A DNA stretch of 64,000 bases from an uncultured Phocaeicola sp. (GCA_944320855.1 CALUJF010000011.1:1-64000), one strand, 5' to 3'; shown: positions 33,656 through 42,779, counted from the first letter of the stretch. Notes: generated by a model not told the origin, from the sequence alone. Made by a program: numbers and translations.

Positions 33656-34615
33656 TCACACCGCTACGTTGTTAATAATTTTTCCTTCGATAAAGCTTTT
33701 CAGATTCATTACAGTCTGATTCATCAGTCTTGTACGTGCCTCGTACGTTGCCCATGCGATATGTGGAGTAATGAAACAATTATCCAGGACCAAGAGTGGA
33801 TTATTCTCCATAGGAGGTTCGTTCACCATGACATCAAGACCGGCCGCTTTGATACGGTGCGCCTTTAGAGCCTCGGCCAAATCGTTCTCGTTAACCAGTC
33901 CGCCACGTCCTGTGTTTATGAGTATGGCCGATTCTTTCATCAATGACAGATGATGCGCGTTTACTATCTCTGTTGTCTTATCATTCAGCGGACAATGAAG
34001 ACTTACTATGTCCGAATTACTGAATACCTCTTCCACTGAAGCGCCCTTTGTCATACCTTCAGGCAAAGCCGACTGCGGCTTGCTGGTATACACTAAAACT
34101 TCCATGCCGAAAGCACGGGCTATACGCGCAGTAGCAGAACCGGTGTTTCCGAAACCTATGATACCTATCTTCTTACCATAAAGCTCCATCAGAGGACTGT
34201 TGGTATATGAGAAATCAGCCTGTCTGCTCCACACTCCGGCATGAGCTTCTCCGGCATAGCGGCCAACACTGTGAGTTATATTAAGGATGTGCGCAAATAC
34301 CATCTGAGCCACAGACTCCGTACTGTAGGCAGGTATATTTGTCACTACTATTCCAAGTTCCTTTGCCACGGCGATATCTACCACGTTATACCCTGTGGCA
34401 AGTACTCCAACATATTTCAGTTTAGGCATATTCCGCAAAGCAGCAGCATTCAGTACAGTCTTATTCGTCAATACAGCTTCAGCATCGGCTGCACGCTCCA
34501 ACAGTTGTTCAGGCGATGTCCTGTCGTATACTTTCAGAGTACCCAATTTCTCCAATTCATTCCATGATAAATCTCCGGGATTCATGGTGAATCCATCCAA
34601 CACTACTATATTCAT
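33656..34615 (-). CDS. D-2-hydroxyacid dehydrogenase (glycerate dehydrogenase-like)
   Basis: This 319-residue NAD(P)-dependent dehydrogenase interconverts a 2-hydroxyacid and a 2-oxoacid, perhaps glycerate and hydroxypyruvate. It has the nucleotide-binding loop I-G-I-I-G-F-G-N-T-G (about 150-160), the catalytic arginine in I-N-T-G-R-G-G-L-V (about 236), the glutamate in V-N-E-P-P and the histidine in I-T-P-H-I-A-W. Length is typical. The substrate is not determined by sequence. Confidence 0.93.
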   Translation of the reverse strand: MNIVVLDGFTMNPGDLSWNELEKLGTLKVYDRTSPEQLLERAADAEAVLTNKTVLNAAALRNMPKLKYVGVLATGYNVVDIAVAKELGIVVTNIPAYSTESVAQMVFAHILNITHSVGRYAGEAHAGVWSRQADFSYTNSPLMELYGKKIGIIGFGNTGSATARIARAFGMEVLVYTSKPQSALPEGMTKGASVEEVFSNSDIVSLHCPLNDKTTEIVNAHHLSLMKESAILINTGRGGLVNENDLAEALKAHRIKAAGLDVMVNEPPMENNPLLVLDNCFITPHIAWATYEARTRLMNQTVMNLKSFIEGKIINNVAV

Positions 34616-34648
34616 ATCACTTATAGTATAATAAAAAATTATTACATA

Positions 34649-35923
34649 TTATTCTTTAAACCGATTGCCCCACAGCTGTATCATTCTCTCGCTGAGCTTG
34701 GACTCCGACGGATTGTTCTGCGGATGCCATATTCTGGTGTCCTTCAGTTCGTCGGGCATGAACTGCTGCTCAACGAAGTTTCCCTTGTATGCATGGGCAT
34801 ACTTGTAGTCCTTTCCATAGCCAAGCTGCTTCATGAGTTTGGTAGGTGCATTTCTGAGATGCAATGGCACCGGAAGGTTTCCTGTCTGACGAACCAGCTC
34901 AATGGCTGAGTTAATACCTTCGTATGCAGAATTGCTCTTCGGACTCGTGGCAAGATAAACCGTAGCTTCGGCAAGAGGGATTCTTCCTTCTGGCCAGCCT
35001 ATCTTCATCACTGCATCGAAAGCGGCATTTGCTAAAAGCAGAGCATTGGGATTTGCCAAACCGATGTCCTCAGAAGCAGAAATCACAAGTCGTCTGGCTA
35101 TAAACGCAGGGTCCTCACCTCCTTCCACCATACGTGCAAGCCAATAGAGGGCACCGTCCGGGTCACTTCCGCGTATAGACTTGATGAATGCAGATATTAT
35201 GTCGTAATGCATCTCGCCTTCCTTGTCGTAAGCCAAAGGATTCTGCTGAAGACGTTCCATAACTTTCTCGTCAGTTATCTCGACAGGAGTATCACCGTCC
35301 GCCTCGACTACCAGTTCAAGGATATTAAGCAGTTTTCGCGCATCACCTCCTGAGTATCTAAGCATGGCATCCGTTTCCTTAAACACCACGTTCCTCTCTT
35401 TCAGAATACTGTCACGCTCTACGGCCTTATGAAGCAGTTCCAGCAAATCCTCCTTTTCCAGCGATTTCAGCACATAGAGCTGACACCGCGAAAGAAGCGG
35501 ACGTATAACCTCGAAAGAAGGATTTTCAGTAGTAGCACCAATCAGCGTAACCACTCCCTTCTCTACCGCGCCGAGCAATGAATCCTGCTGCGACTTGCTG
35601 AAACGATGGATTTCGTCTATGAAAAGTATAGGACTCTGCCGGGAGAAAAAACGGTTAGAACTCGCCTTTTCTATAACATCGCGAACATCCTTCACCCCGG
35701 AAGTCACCGCACTGAGTGTATAAAACGGAACTTCCAGCCTGTTGGCAATAATCTGCGCCAATGTTGTTTTCCCTACTCCCGGAGGACCCCATAATATAAA
35801 GGAGGATATGCGTCCGGAATCTATCATCTTACGGAGGACAGCTCCCTGACCTACCAGATGTTTCTGTCCAATATAATCATCCAAAGTCCTTGGGCGCAAA
35901 CGTTCTGCTAATGGTTGAGACAT
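34649..35923 (-). CDS. rarA: Replication-associated recombination protein A
   Basis: This is a 424-residue AAA+ clamp-loader-like ATPase of the RarA/MgsA/WRNIP1 family, acting at stalled replication forks. It opens with R-P-R-T-L-D-D-Y-I-G-Q, then Walker A G-P-P-G-V-G-K-T-T (about 46-54) and Walker B L-F-I-D-E-I-H-R (about 98-105). S-K-S-Q-Q-D-S-L-L follows, with the family C-terminal tetramerisation region including G-S-D-P-D-G-A-L-Y-W. Full length. A -7 box lies 30 bp upstream. Confidence 0.97.
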   Translation of the reverse strand: MSQPLAERLRPRTLDDYIGQKHLVGQGAVLRKMIDSGRISSFILWGPPGVGKTTLAQIIANRLEVPFYTLSAVTSGVKDVRDVIEKASSNRFFSRQSPILFIDEIHRFSKSQQDSLLGAVEKGVVTLIGATTENPSFEVIRPLLSRCQLYVLKSLEKEDLLELLHKAVERDSILKERNVVFKETDAMLRYSGGDARKLLNILELVVEADGDTPVEITDEKVMERLQQNPLAYDKEGEMHYDIISAFIKSIRGSDPDGALYWLARMVEGGEDPAFIARRLVISASEDIGLANPNALLLANAAFDAVMKIGWPEGRIPLAEATVYLATSPKSNSAYEGINSAIELVRQTGNLPVPLHLRNAPTKLMKQLGYGKDYKYAHAYKGNFVEQQFMPDELKDTRIWHPQNNPSESKLSERMIQLWGNRFKE

Positions 35924-35952
35924 ATTACTATAATTTTATCAATATTTTGCTA

Positions 35953-35960
35953 CAAAAGTA
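35953..35960 (-). promoter_or_regulatory. rarA promoter -7 box
   Basis: The minus strand reads TACTTTTG (TAnnTTTG), 30 bp before the rarA ATG and downstream of the terminator that isolates it from the small transcript. Confidence 0.65.
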
Positions 35961-35994
35961 CACAAATTGTATGAAATCCGCAGATGATAGTATA

Positions 35995-36027
35995 AAAAAA
36001 AGGCCCTTTTCACAAAGAGCCTTTTTC
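35995..36027 (-). terminator. Hairpin terminator in the rarA-glnS region
   Basis: The minus strand forms GAAAAAGGCTCTTT / AAAGGGCCTTTTTT with a short loop, followed by an eight-T tract. No annotated gene lies upstream on that strand, which implies an extra transcript starting to the right. Confidence 0.75.
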
Positions 36028-36077
36028 AAGTTTTCAATAGGTATTAGTTTTTTTTTCTTAAGGTAAAAAGATTGTTT

Positions 36078-36209
36078 TCAGGATAACGTCACAAAGATGG
36101 GGTGTTTTTTTGGATTGACCAAATAAAAAAAGATGTCATAAAACATATTTTGCGATTTTACTGTATATTCAATACAAATCCAAGGCATAGCACCCTCATT
36201 TTTGTTCAT
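36078..36209 (-). CDS. Possible leaderless small ORF (43 residues) or short RNA
   Basis: A promoter with TTTG (36241-36244), a 20-nt spacer and TATCTTTG (36213-36220, minus strand) ends just 3 bp before an ATG at 36209. The frame encodes 43 residues (M-N-K-N-E-G-A-M-P-W-I then a hydrophobic, aromatic segment) and stops at 36078. The terminator at 35995-36027 follows, giving a transcript of about 210 nt. It could be a small membrane-associated peptide or a regulatory RNA; coding potential is uncertain. Confidence 0.4.
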   Translation of the reverse strand: MNKNEGAMPWICIEYTVKSQNMFYDIFFYLVNPKKHPIFVTLS

Positions 36210-36212
36210 TGC

Positions 36213-36244
36213 CAAAGATAAGCACTATTTATGGATATACCAAA
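36213..36244 (-). promoter_or_regulatory. Consensus promoter of the small minus-strand transcript
   Basis: TTTG at 36241-36244, a 20-nt spacer and TATCTTTG at 36213-36220 on the minus strand match the Bacteroides -33/-7 consensus closely. Confidence 0.65.
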
Positions 36245-36376
36245 ACTTGTTATATTAATTTTAAGTTTTATATATAATTATTCAATAAAAGAATCTTTAG
36301 CTGATATTTTTAAAGTTGGCGATGAGAAAAACATAAAACTTCGGTTCATTTTCTCTATATACAAGCTTTGTTTTTG

Positions 36377-36439
36377 TAAATACAACTTGTATTTATAAAA
36401 ACACAATATGTATTTATATAAATATAAGTTGTATTTAGA
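36377..36439. repeat. Three 21-bp palindromic tandem repeats
   Basis: Units 36377-36397, 36398-36418 and 36419-36439 each pair an AAATACAA-like half with a TTGTATTT-like half; the first core is a perfect palindrome. GTATTT recurs at exactly 21-bp intervals. Confidence 0.82.
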
Positions 36440-36568
36440 GAATATGAAAAGACAAAATGAACTTTACGGACAGACATCTTTCAGAAAACAAGACGACACA
36501 AGTCAAGAAAGATAACCTGCACAGCCGAATTAAAAAACAATTAAACATACAATATAAAAAGAAATGAT

Positions 36569-36576
36569 TATTTTTG
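36569..36576 (+). promoter_or_regulatory. glnS promoter -7 box
   Basis: TATTTTTG (TAnnTTTG) lies 22 bp before the glnS ATG at 36599. Confidence 0.65.
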
Positions 36577-36598
36577 CACATTATTATTAATAAGGAAT

Positions 36599-38338
36599 AT
36601 GACTGAAATAAAAGCTACTGAAAGTTCAGAAAAGAAAAGTCTGAACTTCATCGAACAAATCGTAGAGAAAGATTTAAGAGAAGGAAAGAACGACGGTAGG
36701 ATACAGACACGTTTTCCGCCTGAACCAAACGGATATCTTCACATAGGACATGCAAAAGCCATCTGCATGGACTTCGGAATAGCAAAGAAATACGGCGGCG
36801 TATGTAACCTTCGTTTCGACGACACAAATCCTACTAAGGAAGATGTGGAATATGTAGAGGCTATCAAGGAAGACATCCAGTGGTTGGGATTCCAGTGGGG
36901 CAACGAATATTATGCTTCGGACTACTTCCAGCAATTATGGGATTTCGCTATCCAGCTCATCAAGGAAGGCAAAGCATATATCGACGAACAGTCATCTGAA
37001 GAAATAGCTGCACAGAAGGGTACTCCTACTCAGCCTGGAACAAACAGCCCTTACCGCGACCGTCCTATCGAAGAAAATCTTGACCTGTTCATGAAGATGA
37101 ACAGTGGCGAAATAGAGGAAGGAAAGATGGTTCTGCGTGCAAAAATAGACATGGCAAACCCTAACATGCACTTCCGCGACCCTATCATCTACCGTGTGGT
37201 GAAAACTCCTCACCATCGTACAGGCGACAAATGGAAGGCATATCCTATGTATGACTTCGCTCACGGACAGAGTGACTACTTCGAAGGTGTGACTCACTCT
37301 CTTTGTACACTGGAATTCGTCGTACACCGTCCGCTTTACGACCTGTTCGTAGACTGGGTGAAGGAAGGCAAAGACCTCGAAGACCACCGTCCACGTCAGT
37401 ATGAGTTCAACAAGCTGAACTTGAGCTACACTCTTATGAGTAAGCGTAACCTTCTGACATTGGTTAAGGAAGGACTCGTAAACGGATGGGACGACCCACG
37501 TATGCCGACTATCTGCGGTTTCCGCCGTCGCGGTTACTCGCCTGAGTCTATCAGAAACTTCGTCGATAAAATCGGATATACCACATACGATGCCCTGAAC
37601 GATTTCGCATTGCTTGAAAGTGCCGTACGCGAGGATTTGAACGCACGTTCTACACGTGTTTCGGCTGTTATCAATCCTGTGAAACTGATTATCACTAACT
37701 ATCCTGAAGGTAAGGTGGAAGAGATGGAAGCCATCAACAATCCTGAAGACCCGAACTCAGGAACTCACATCATAGAGTTCAGCCGCGAATTGTGGATGGA
37801 ACGTGAGGACTTCATGGAAGACGCTCCTAAGAAATATTTCCGTATGACTCCGGGACAGGAAGTGAGATTGAAAAATGCTTACATCGTGAAATGTACAGGA
37901 TGCGATAAAGATGAAAACGGAAACATCACAACCGTCTATGCAGAATATGACCCTAACACAAAGAGCGGAATGCCTGAAGCTAACCGCAAGGTAAAAGGTA
38001 CTCTGCACTGGGTAAGCTGCAACCACTGTCTGAAAGCTGAAGTACGTCTGTACGACCGCCTGTGGAAAGTTGAAAACCCACGCGACGAAATGGCTGCCAT
38101 CCGCGAGGCTAAGAACTGCTCACCTCTTGAAGCTATGAAGGAAATGATTAATCCAAACTCTCTGACAGTGCTGAAAGAATGTTATGTAGAGAAGTTCCTA
38201 ACAGACGCAAAACCATTGGATTATCTGCAGTTCCAGCGTATCGGTTATTTCAATGTGGACAAGGATTCTACTCCTGAACACTTAGTATTCAACAGAACTG
38301 TATCGCTGAAAGATACTTGGAGCAAAATCAACAAGTAA
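36599..38338 (+). CDS. glnS: Glutaminyl-tRNA synthetase
   Basis: This 579-residue class I synthetase charges tRNA-Gln with glutamine. The signature P-P-E-P-N-G-Y-L-H-I-G-H-A-K (HIGH motif) is at about 41-54, and L-M-S-K-R-N (KMSKS variant) near 280. The anticodon-binding beta-barrel region follows. D-T-N-P and H-G-Q-S-D are conserved acceptor and ATP-site segments. Length matches bacterial GlnRS. It is a single plus-strand gene ending in a clear terminator. Confidence 0.98.
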   Translation: MTEIKATESSEKKSLNFIEQIVEKDLREGKNDGRIQTRFPPEPNGYLHIGHAKAICMDFGIAKKYGGVCNLRFDDTNPTKEDVEYVEAIKEDIQWLGFQWGNEYYASDYFQQLWDFAIQLIKEGKAYIDEQSSEEIAAQKGTPTQPGTNSPYRDRPIEENLDLFMKMNSGEIEEGKMVLRAKIDMANPNMHFRDPIIYRVVKTPHHRTGDKWKAYPMYDFAHGQSDYFEGVTHSLCTLEFVVHRPLYDLFVDWVKEGKDLEDHRPRQYEFNKLNLSYTLMSKRNLLTLVKEGLVNGWDDPRMPTICGFRRRGYSPESIRNFVDKIGYTTYDALNDFALLESAVREDLNARSTRVSAVINPVKLIITNYPEGKVEEMEAINNPEDPNSGTHIIEFSRELWMEREDFMEDAPKKYFRMTPGQEVRLKNAYIVKCTGCDKDENGNITTVYAEYDPNTKSGMPEANRKVKGTLHWVSCNHCLKAEVRLYDRLWKVENPRDEMAAIREAKNCSPLEAMKEMINPNSLTVLKECYVEKFLTDAKPLDYLQFQRIGYFNVDKDSTPEHLVFNRTVSLKDTWSKINK

Positions 38339-38360
38339 TCGTCAGTTGAGATAAAAAATC

Positions 38361-38405
38361 AAAGAGTAATATCACCAACCCAAGCGGTAAATGATATTAC
38401 TCTTT
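38361..38405 (+). terminator. glnS terminator
   Basis: A 14-bp perfect stem (AAAGAGTAATATCA at 38361-38374 with TGATATTACTCTTT at 38392-38405) and a T-rich tail lie 22 bp after the glnS stop. Confidence 0.9.
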
Positions 38406-38428
38406 TTATTTTACGCAAATGCAATATT

Positions 38429-39613
38429 CTATTTTTCCTTACCTATCCATGTAAGCCTGTGCCATACAGTTTCCAGAGGTCCGCGCTTGAAATGCCTAAA
38501 CCACCAATGGCCAAACAGCACTTGAAGAACCAGAAATACGATACCGACAAGCAGACTGCATGTAGTTCCGCACACTTTGTGCAACTCAAGGCCGTAACCG
38601 AAATAAAGGAAACTGCCGACTATAGACTGGGAAACATAATCCGTAAGACTCATCCTTCCGTACGGTGCAAGCAGTTTCTGAACCTTTCCGCCACAAGTCC
38701 AATAGAGCAAAAGGAATGAAGCAACAATACACAGCATGAAGAACAGATTGTACCATGAGTTAAGAATCGTCTTCAGCGATGAAAGCATGAACTTTATCTC
38801 AATCTGTGTGTAGACAAACTCTTTCAGGTAATACACCAATATCGTTACCGGTAATGAAAGACACAAAACCTTAATCCAGAAATTACGTGATTTTGTAAGT
38901 TTTTCTTCCGACGAAGCATCGAAATATCCCAATCGTCCCAACAGAAGTCCAATCATAAACAATGATGCTGTCTGGAACACACGTCCGTAGCACCATGCCC
39001 AGTTAAGACTGGCCAACTGTCCGGTTACAAGGTTCACCTTTACCATCTCCCAGAACGATGTTCCACCCAACTGCGGATAAACATCACCAAGCGAGAAAAT
39101 CATCTGCTTTGGATTCTCCATAGGATTGAAAGCTGAGTATATGACTTTCATCCATTCCACCGGCTGAATCATCAGGAAGAGCGCCATAGAAAAAAGAGCA
39201 TTGTTACTCCAATGTCTTACCGGTACAAGTACAAAACCTACAATGGCGTAAAGCACAAGAATTTCTCCCGGAAAGAAAGCGGCATTGATAAATCCGAATC
39301 CAAGAAGAAGCAGAAGTCGCCACATATATCTGTTTCTGAAATCCTCACCCCTCTTCTCCGTGCTTCTGCTCTGCAGATAGAAAGTAAAACCAAACAACAA
39401 TGCGAAAATTGCATATGTCTTTCCGGAAAAGGTGAAGAACATCATGTCCCACAAACTCGTATCAAGTGCCTTGATTGTTTCTCCCGAAGCTTCTGGAAAC
39501 GAATAGAAATTGAAATGTTCAATGTTATGGAGCAGCATTATCCCCATTACTGCAAAACCGCGCAGGGCATCGATAGCCACATTACGCGCCTTTTCATCCT
39601 GTGTTTTCATCAT
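38429..39613 (-). CDS. DUF418 (YeiB-like) membrane protein
   Basis: This is a 394-residue polytopic membrane protein. The start at 39613 (M-M-K-T-Q-D-E-K-A-R-N) is chosen; the longer frame would run into secG and begins with an implausible leucine tract. The family signature I-D-A-L-R-G-F-A-V-M-G-I near the N-terminus and the C-terminal DUF418 domain (Y-G-R-M-S-L-T-D-Y near residue 320, G-H-W-W-F near 365, then G-P-L-E-x-x-W-R) are clear. Around ten hydrophobic segments are present. Role unknown; transport or envelope modification is possible. Confidence 0.92.
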   Translation of the reverse strand: MMKTQDEKARNVAIDALRGFAVMGIMLLHNIEHFNFYSFPEASGETIKALDTSLWDMMFFTFSGKTYAIFALLFGFTFYLQSRSTEKRGEDFRNRYMWRLLLLLGFGFINAAFFPGEILVLYAIVGFVLVPVRHWSNNALFSMALFLMIQPVEWMKVIYSAFNPMENPKQMIFSLGDVYPQLGGTSFWEMVKVNLVTGQLASLNWAWCYGRVFQTASLFMIGLLLGRLGYFDASSEEKLTKSRNFWIKVLCLSLPVTILVYYLKEFVYTQIEIKFMLSSLKTILNSWYNLFFMLCIVASFLLLYWTCGGKVQKLLAPYGRMSLTDYVSQSIVGSFLYFGYGLELHKVCGTTCSLLVGIVFLVLQVLFGHWWFRHFKRGPLETVWHRLTWIGKEK

Positions 39614-39695
39614 ATTAACAAACAAAAAAATGTCACCCACAAACTTTATAGGTTTATGAATGACATTATAATTAAAAAAAACTTGTACTCTGAAA

Positions 39696-40058
39696 TTATT
39701 TTGCAGAATCACCTGTTGCAGGAGCAGCAGCCGCAGCATCAGTCTGAGGAGCAGCAAAACCGGCAGGTGCATTCAATGGGTTAGTACTCTGTTCTTCTAC
39801 AGCCTGTTTCATGATTACTGAAGAGCTTTCAGCAGACTGAGGAATAACATATGCAGCTGCAATACTTACAACTACCATGAAAGCAGCGAGTCCCCAAGTA
39901 AGTTTTTCGATGAAATCAGTTGTTTTACGCACACCCATAATCTGGTTTGAAGATGCGAAACTGGAAGCCAAGCCTCCACCTTTAGAATTTTGAATCATTA
40001 CAACAAAGCATAGTAACAATGCTGCAAGCACAATCAATACAATAAATAATAAATACAT
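39696..40058 (-). CDS. secG: Preprotein translocase subunit SecG
   Basis: This is a 120-residue protein with two membrane helices (2-22 and 55-75). The conserved cytoplasmic loop is Q-N-S-K-G-G-G-L-A-S-S-F. An Ala/Gln-rich tail typical of Bacteroidales SecG follows. It assists SecYEG in protein export. It is 6 bp downstream of the TPR-like gene, a conserved neighbourhood in Bacteroidales. Confidence 0.95.
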   Translation of the reverse strand: MYLLFIVLIVLAALLLCFVVMIQNSKGGGLASSFASSNQIMGVRKTTDFIEKLTWGLAAFMVVVSIAAAYVIPQSAESSSVIMKQAVEEQSTNPLNAPAGFAAPQTDAAAAAPATGDSAK

Positions 40059-40064
40059 TTTCTT

Positions 40065-40904
40065 TTATTTTGATTTAGCGTTAATAATCAATCTTTCCAA
40101 ATATCTTATTTGGTCTGCAAAGTAAATATTTTTTTTTGGATATTTCAAATTTAATTTTTTAATAATTTCCAATGCTTTATCATATCTTTGCTGTTTAACA
40201 TATATTTTAGCCAACGTTTCCGTGAGATACTCATCACCTGCCCCATCAGCGGAGTAGTCATTCTCCACAGCCTCACCCGATTCCGGTTCATCCTGAACAT
40301 CATTTTCATCATGTTCGTCTGCCGCTTCATAGAAATCTTCAGAATCAACCAACTCTTCTGCCGCCACACTCATATCGTTAGATATCTTGCCCGATTCAGA
40401 CTTTTCTATAAAACTGTCAATCAGCTGCTGTCCCCTTAGGGGTAACGGTTCATTCACCGAATCATCGGATTCCGCCCTTCCCTGACTGACCGGATTCAGC
40501 AAAAGCTGAGAGGAATAATCCATTACCGAATCTACCGGAATGGACAATTCTGAAGCAAAACCTTTGTCATTTGGTATCTCAGACAAGAAGCGGTCTATCA
40601 AATCAAGAGTCCTGTCCGTACCCGAAGGCTTGTCGGCAGAGGCAGAGTCATTGTATTTTGAAATTGCATATCTGTTTCCCTCTATATAATAAAACAGGAC
40701 GCTCAAATCCGCCACAAACAGTGCGCCACGACGAAGTTCGTCCTTAAAGGACGGAGATTGCAGAATGTACAGATTCTTTAGATAAAGCAACCACGCTGTC
40801 TGGAAATACGGATAACGGGATATGAGCGAACGCAACTCATCGAGAGTTTCATTCCCCAACATATCCGGATTCTTTATCCAATCATTCAGTTGCTGCATTT
40901 CCAT
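40065..40904 (-). CDS. TPR-like cytoplasmic protein next to secG
   Basis: This is a 279-residue protein without signal peptide. An N-terminal helical region (L-N-D-W-I-K-N-P near residues 6-13, S-R-Y-P-Y-F-Q near 29-35) precedes a long acidic, low-complexity linker (about 150-225). A final tetratricopeptide-like unit has L-A-K-I-Y-V-K-Q-Q-R-Y-D-K-A-L-E-I. It is a conserved Bacteroidales gene between lptE and secG; its job is unknown, perhaps scaffolding of envelope assembly. Confidence 0.85.
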   Translation of the reverse strand: MEMQQLNDWIKNPDMLGNETLDELRSLISRYPYFQTAWLLYLKNLYILQSPSFKDELRRGALFVADLSVLFYYIEGNRYAISKYNDSASADKPSGTDRTLDLIDRFLSEIPNDKGFASELSIPVDSVMDYSSQLLLNPVSQGRAESDDSVNEPLPLRGQQLIDSFIEKSESGKISNDMSVAAEELVDSEDFYEAADEHDENDVQDEPESGEAVENDYSADGAGDEYLTETLAKIYVKQQRYDKALEIIKKLNLKYPKKNIYFADQIRYLERLIINAKSK

Positions 40905-40915
40905 ACCTGCCTCAA

Positions 40916-41446
40916 TTACCAGTTAGCTACGGTTGCATTGAATATCTGTTCTACAATCTCATCAATCATCTGATTAACCAGTTCTTCCTGCACTGCAGAG
41001 AGCTGCTGAGTAGAATTATATTCACGGCTGGCAGAGAACTGCTGTTCGAAATCCTCCGCATGATTTGTATTGTTTACATACCTTACATTCACAGTCATCT
41101 TAAGTTCGGCCATAGTAGAATAACCGTCCGAACCTACACCCTTGTTGTATGCATCGTAATTGGTAATCTCACCGGAAAGCTGCAAGTCGCCATTCTGTCT
41201 TACCTGTTTAAGTCTGGTCTGCTGCATATACTTGTCCTGTAGCGCGGTGTTGAACATTGACTCCATAGGTCCCCAAACGAAAGCAGCCGACCTGTTAGGG
41301 AAGTTTTCGAATGATATGGTCTTAACCTTGTCGTAGTTGATTGAAGACCCGTTGAATTTATATGACACAGTACATGCTGCAAGAAGACACAGCGATACCG
41401 CCAATACGGAAATTATGTTTAATCTTTTAATTCTATTCAAGGCCAT
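40916..41446 (-). CDS. lptE: LptE-family lipoprotein
   Basis: This is a 176-residue outer-membrane lipoprotein (lipobox L-L-A-A-C, cysteine at 25) of the Bacteroidales LptE family, which supports LptD in placing lipopolysaccharide on the surface. Family features include Y-K-F-N-G-S-S-I near residue 29 and the alternating beta-type sequence with a C-terminal helix. It overlaps the end of the sigma-54 activator gene by 14 bp, and 11 bp separate it from the TPR-like gene. Confidence 0.88.
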   Translation of the reverse strand: MALNRIKRLNIISVLAVSLCLLAACTVSYKFNGSSINYDKVKTISFENFPNRSAAFVWGPMESMFNTALQDKYMQQTRLKQVRQNGDLQLSGEITNYDAYNKGVGSDGYSTMAELKMTVNVRYVNNTNHAEDFEQQFSASREYNSTQQLSAVQEELVNQMIDEIVEQIFNATVANW

Positions 41447-42761
41447 ATTCTTTTATTTTTCTATATAATGTTCTTTCTGATATTTTCAAATCGTTGGCAG
41501 CATTCTTTCGTTTGCCGTTATGTCGCTCCAAAGCTTTCTTTATCATCTCTTTCTCCACATCATCAAGGGAGAGATTTTCTTCCACATAAACTTCCGTATC
41601 CTGATAATCAGAAGAGTCGGCAGACTTTACAGGATTATTGATTACCGGAGTTATGGAAGAAACCTTATTGACAGGCTGTATCTGGCTCACCTGAGGATAT
41701 TGCTGAACATGCGGCACCACCATAGGCACATCGCTGATGACATCAATTGCAGGAGTCTGAAGGAAATGCGAACTGCTGTCCACGCCGTGCGACATAGGAT
41801 GTCCCGTTTCGCGCTCTGTCATGATTTCATGCACGAGTTTCTTCAGTTCCGTCACATCACGCCTCATATCGAAAAGCACCTGATAAAGTATCTCACGCTC
41901 GCTTTCAAAACTTTTATTTCCCGAGTGCGTACCCTTTCCACCGACAAAGGCCGGCAGTCTGGAACTGCTCGCTACGTCAGGCAAATAAGTTGAAAGTATC
42001 TCCGGAGTTATATCTCTGTTTGTTTCAATAATCGAAATCTGCTCAGTTATGTTCTTCAACTGACGGATATTTCCCGGCCACGGATATTCCACAAGCATAC
42101 GTTTAGCCTGTTCATTCAGCTGTATGGCCGGCATCCTGTATTTCTCAGCAAAATCCGCAGCAAATTTTCTGAACAACAATGCTATATCATTCGGTCTTTC
42201 CCTCAATGGCGGCACTTTGATTGGAACGGTGTTCAGACGATAATACAAGTCCTCGCGGAAACGTCCCTCTGCAATGGCATCAGCAAAGTTCACATTCGTA
42301 GCAGCTACTATTCTTACGTCTGTCTTCTGCACTTTCGACGAACCGACTTTTATATATTCGCCCGATTCAAGCACACGCAAAAGCCTGGCCTGAGTTGACA
42401 AAGGCAATTCGCCTACCTCATCGAGAAATATCGTTCCGCCGTTGGCTTCGGCAAAATATCCGTTTCTATCGCTGATGGCTCCTGTAAAAGCACCTTTCTC
42501 ATGTCCGAAGAGTTCCGAGTCTATCGTACCTTCAGGTATGGCTCCACAGTTCACTGCTATATAAGGTCCGTGCTTTCTTCTGCTGAACTGGTGAATTATC
42601 TGCGGGAAGCTTTCCTTACCGACTCCACTTTCACCCGTCACAAGCACCGACAAATCCGTAGGTGCCACCTGCATAGCTATATCAATAGCCCTGTTAAGGC
42701 CTTCAGTGTTACCTATTATGCCAAACCGTAACTTTATATTTTGAATATCTGACTTTACCAT
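41433..42761 (-). CDS. Sigma-54-dependent transcriptional activator
   Basis: This is a 442-residue enhancer-binding protein without a receiver domain. The AAA+ core has Walker A G-E-S-G-V-G-K-E, the sigma-54 contact loop G-A-F-T-G-A, and Walker B G-G-T-I-F-L-D-E. The C-terminal Fis-type helix-turn-helix ends in S-E-R-T-L-Y-R-K-I-K-E-Y-G-L. The ATG at 42761 is preferred over an upstream TTG because a -7 box lies at 42780-42787. The activating signal is not evident. It is conserved next to lptE in Bacteroidales. Confidence 0.95.
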   Translation of the reverse strand: MVKSDIQNIKLRFGIIGNTEGLNRAIDIAMQVAPTDLSVLVTGESGVGKESFPQIIHQFSRRKHGPYIAVNCGAIPEGTIDSELFGHEKGAFTGAISDRNGYFAEANGGTIFLDEVGELPLSTQARLLRVLESGEYIKVGSSKVQKTDVRIVAATNVNFADAIAEGRFREDLYYRLNTVPIKVPPLRERPNDIALLFRKFAADFAEKYRMPAIQLNEQAKRMLVEYPWPGNIRQLKNITEQISIIETNRDITPEILSTYLPDVASSSRLPAFVGGKGTHSGNKSFESEREILYQVLFDMRRDVTELKKLVHEIMTERETGHPMSHGVDSSSHFLQTPAIDVISDVPMVVPHVQQYPQVSQIQPVNKVSSITPVINNPVKSADSSDYQDTEVYVEENLSLDDVEKEMIKKALERHNGKRKNAANDLKISERTLYRKIKEYGLE

Positions 42762-42779
42762 ATAATAAAAATTATCTGC

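Larger units (their letters stand above)
35924..36598. other. Divergent rarA-glnS intergenic region
   Basis: These 675 bp hold the rarA promoter, a strong hairpin terminator, a leaderless minus-strand reading frame with its own consensus promoter, three 21-bp palindromic repeats and the glnS promoter, each listed separately. Confidence 0.75.

Noticed and set aside
36674..38026. Minus-strand frames within glnS
   Set aside because: They are reverse-strand shadows of a highly conserved, codon-biased gene.
38429..39772. Longer start for the DUF418 protein at 39772
   Set aside because: The added N-terminus is the complement of the secG 3' end (a leucine-rich artefact); M-M-K-T-Q-D at 39613 matches the family start.
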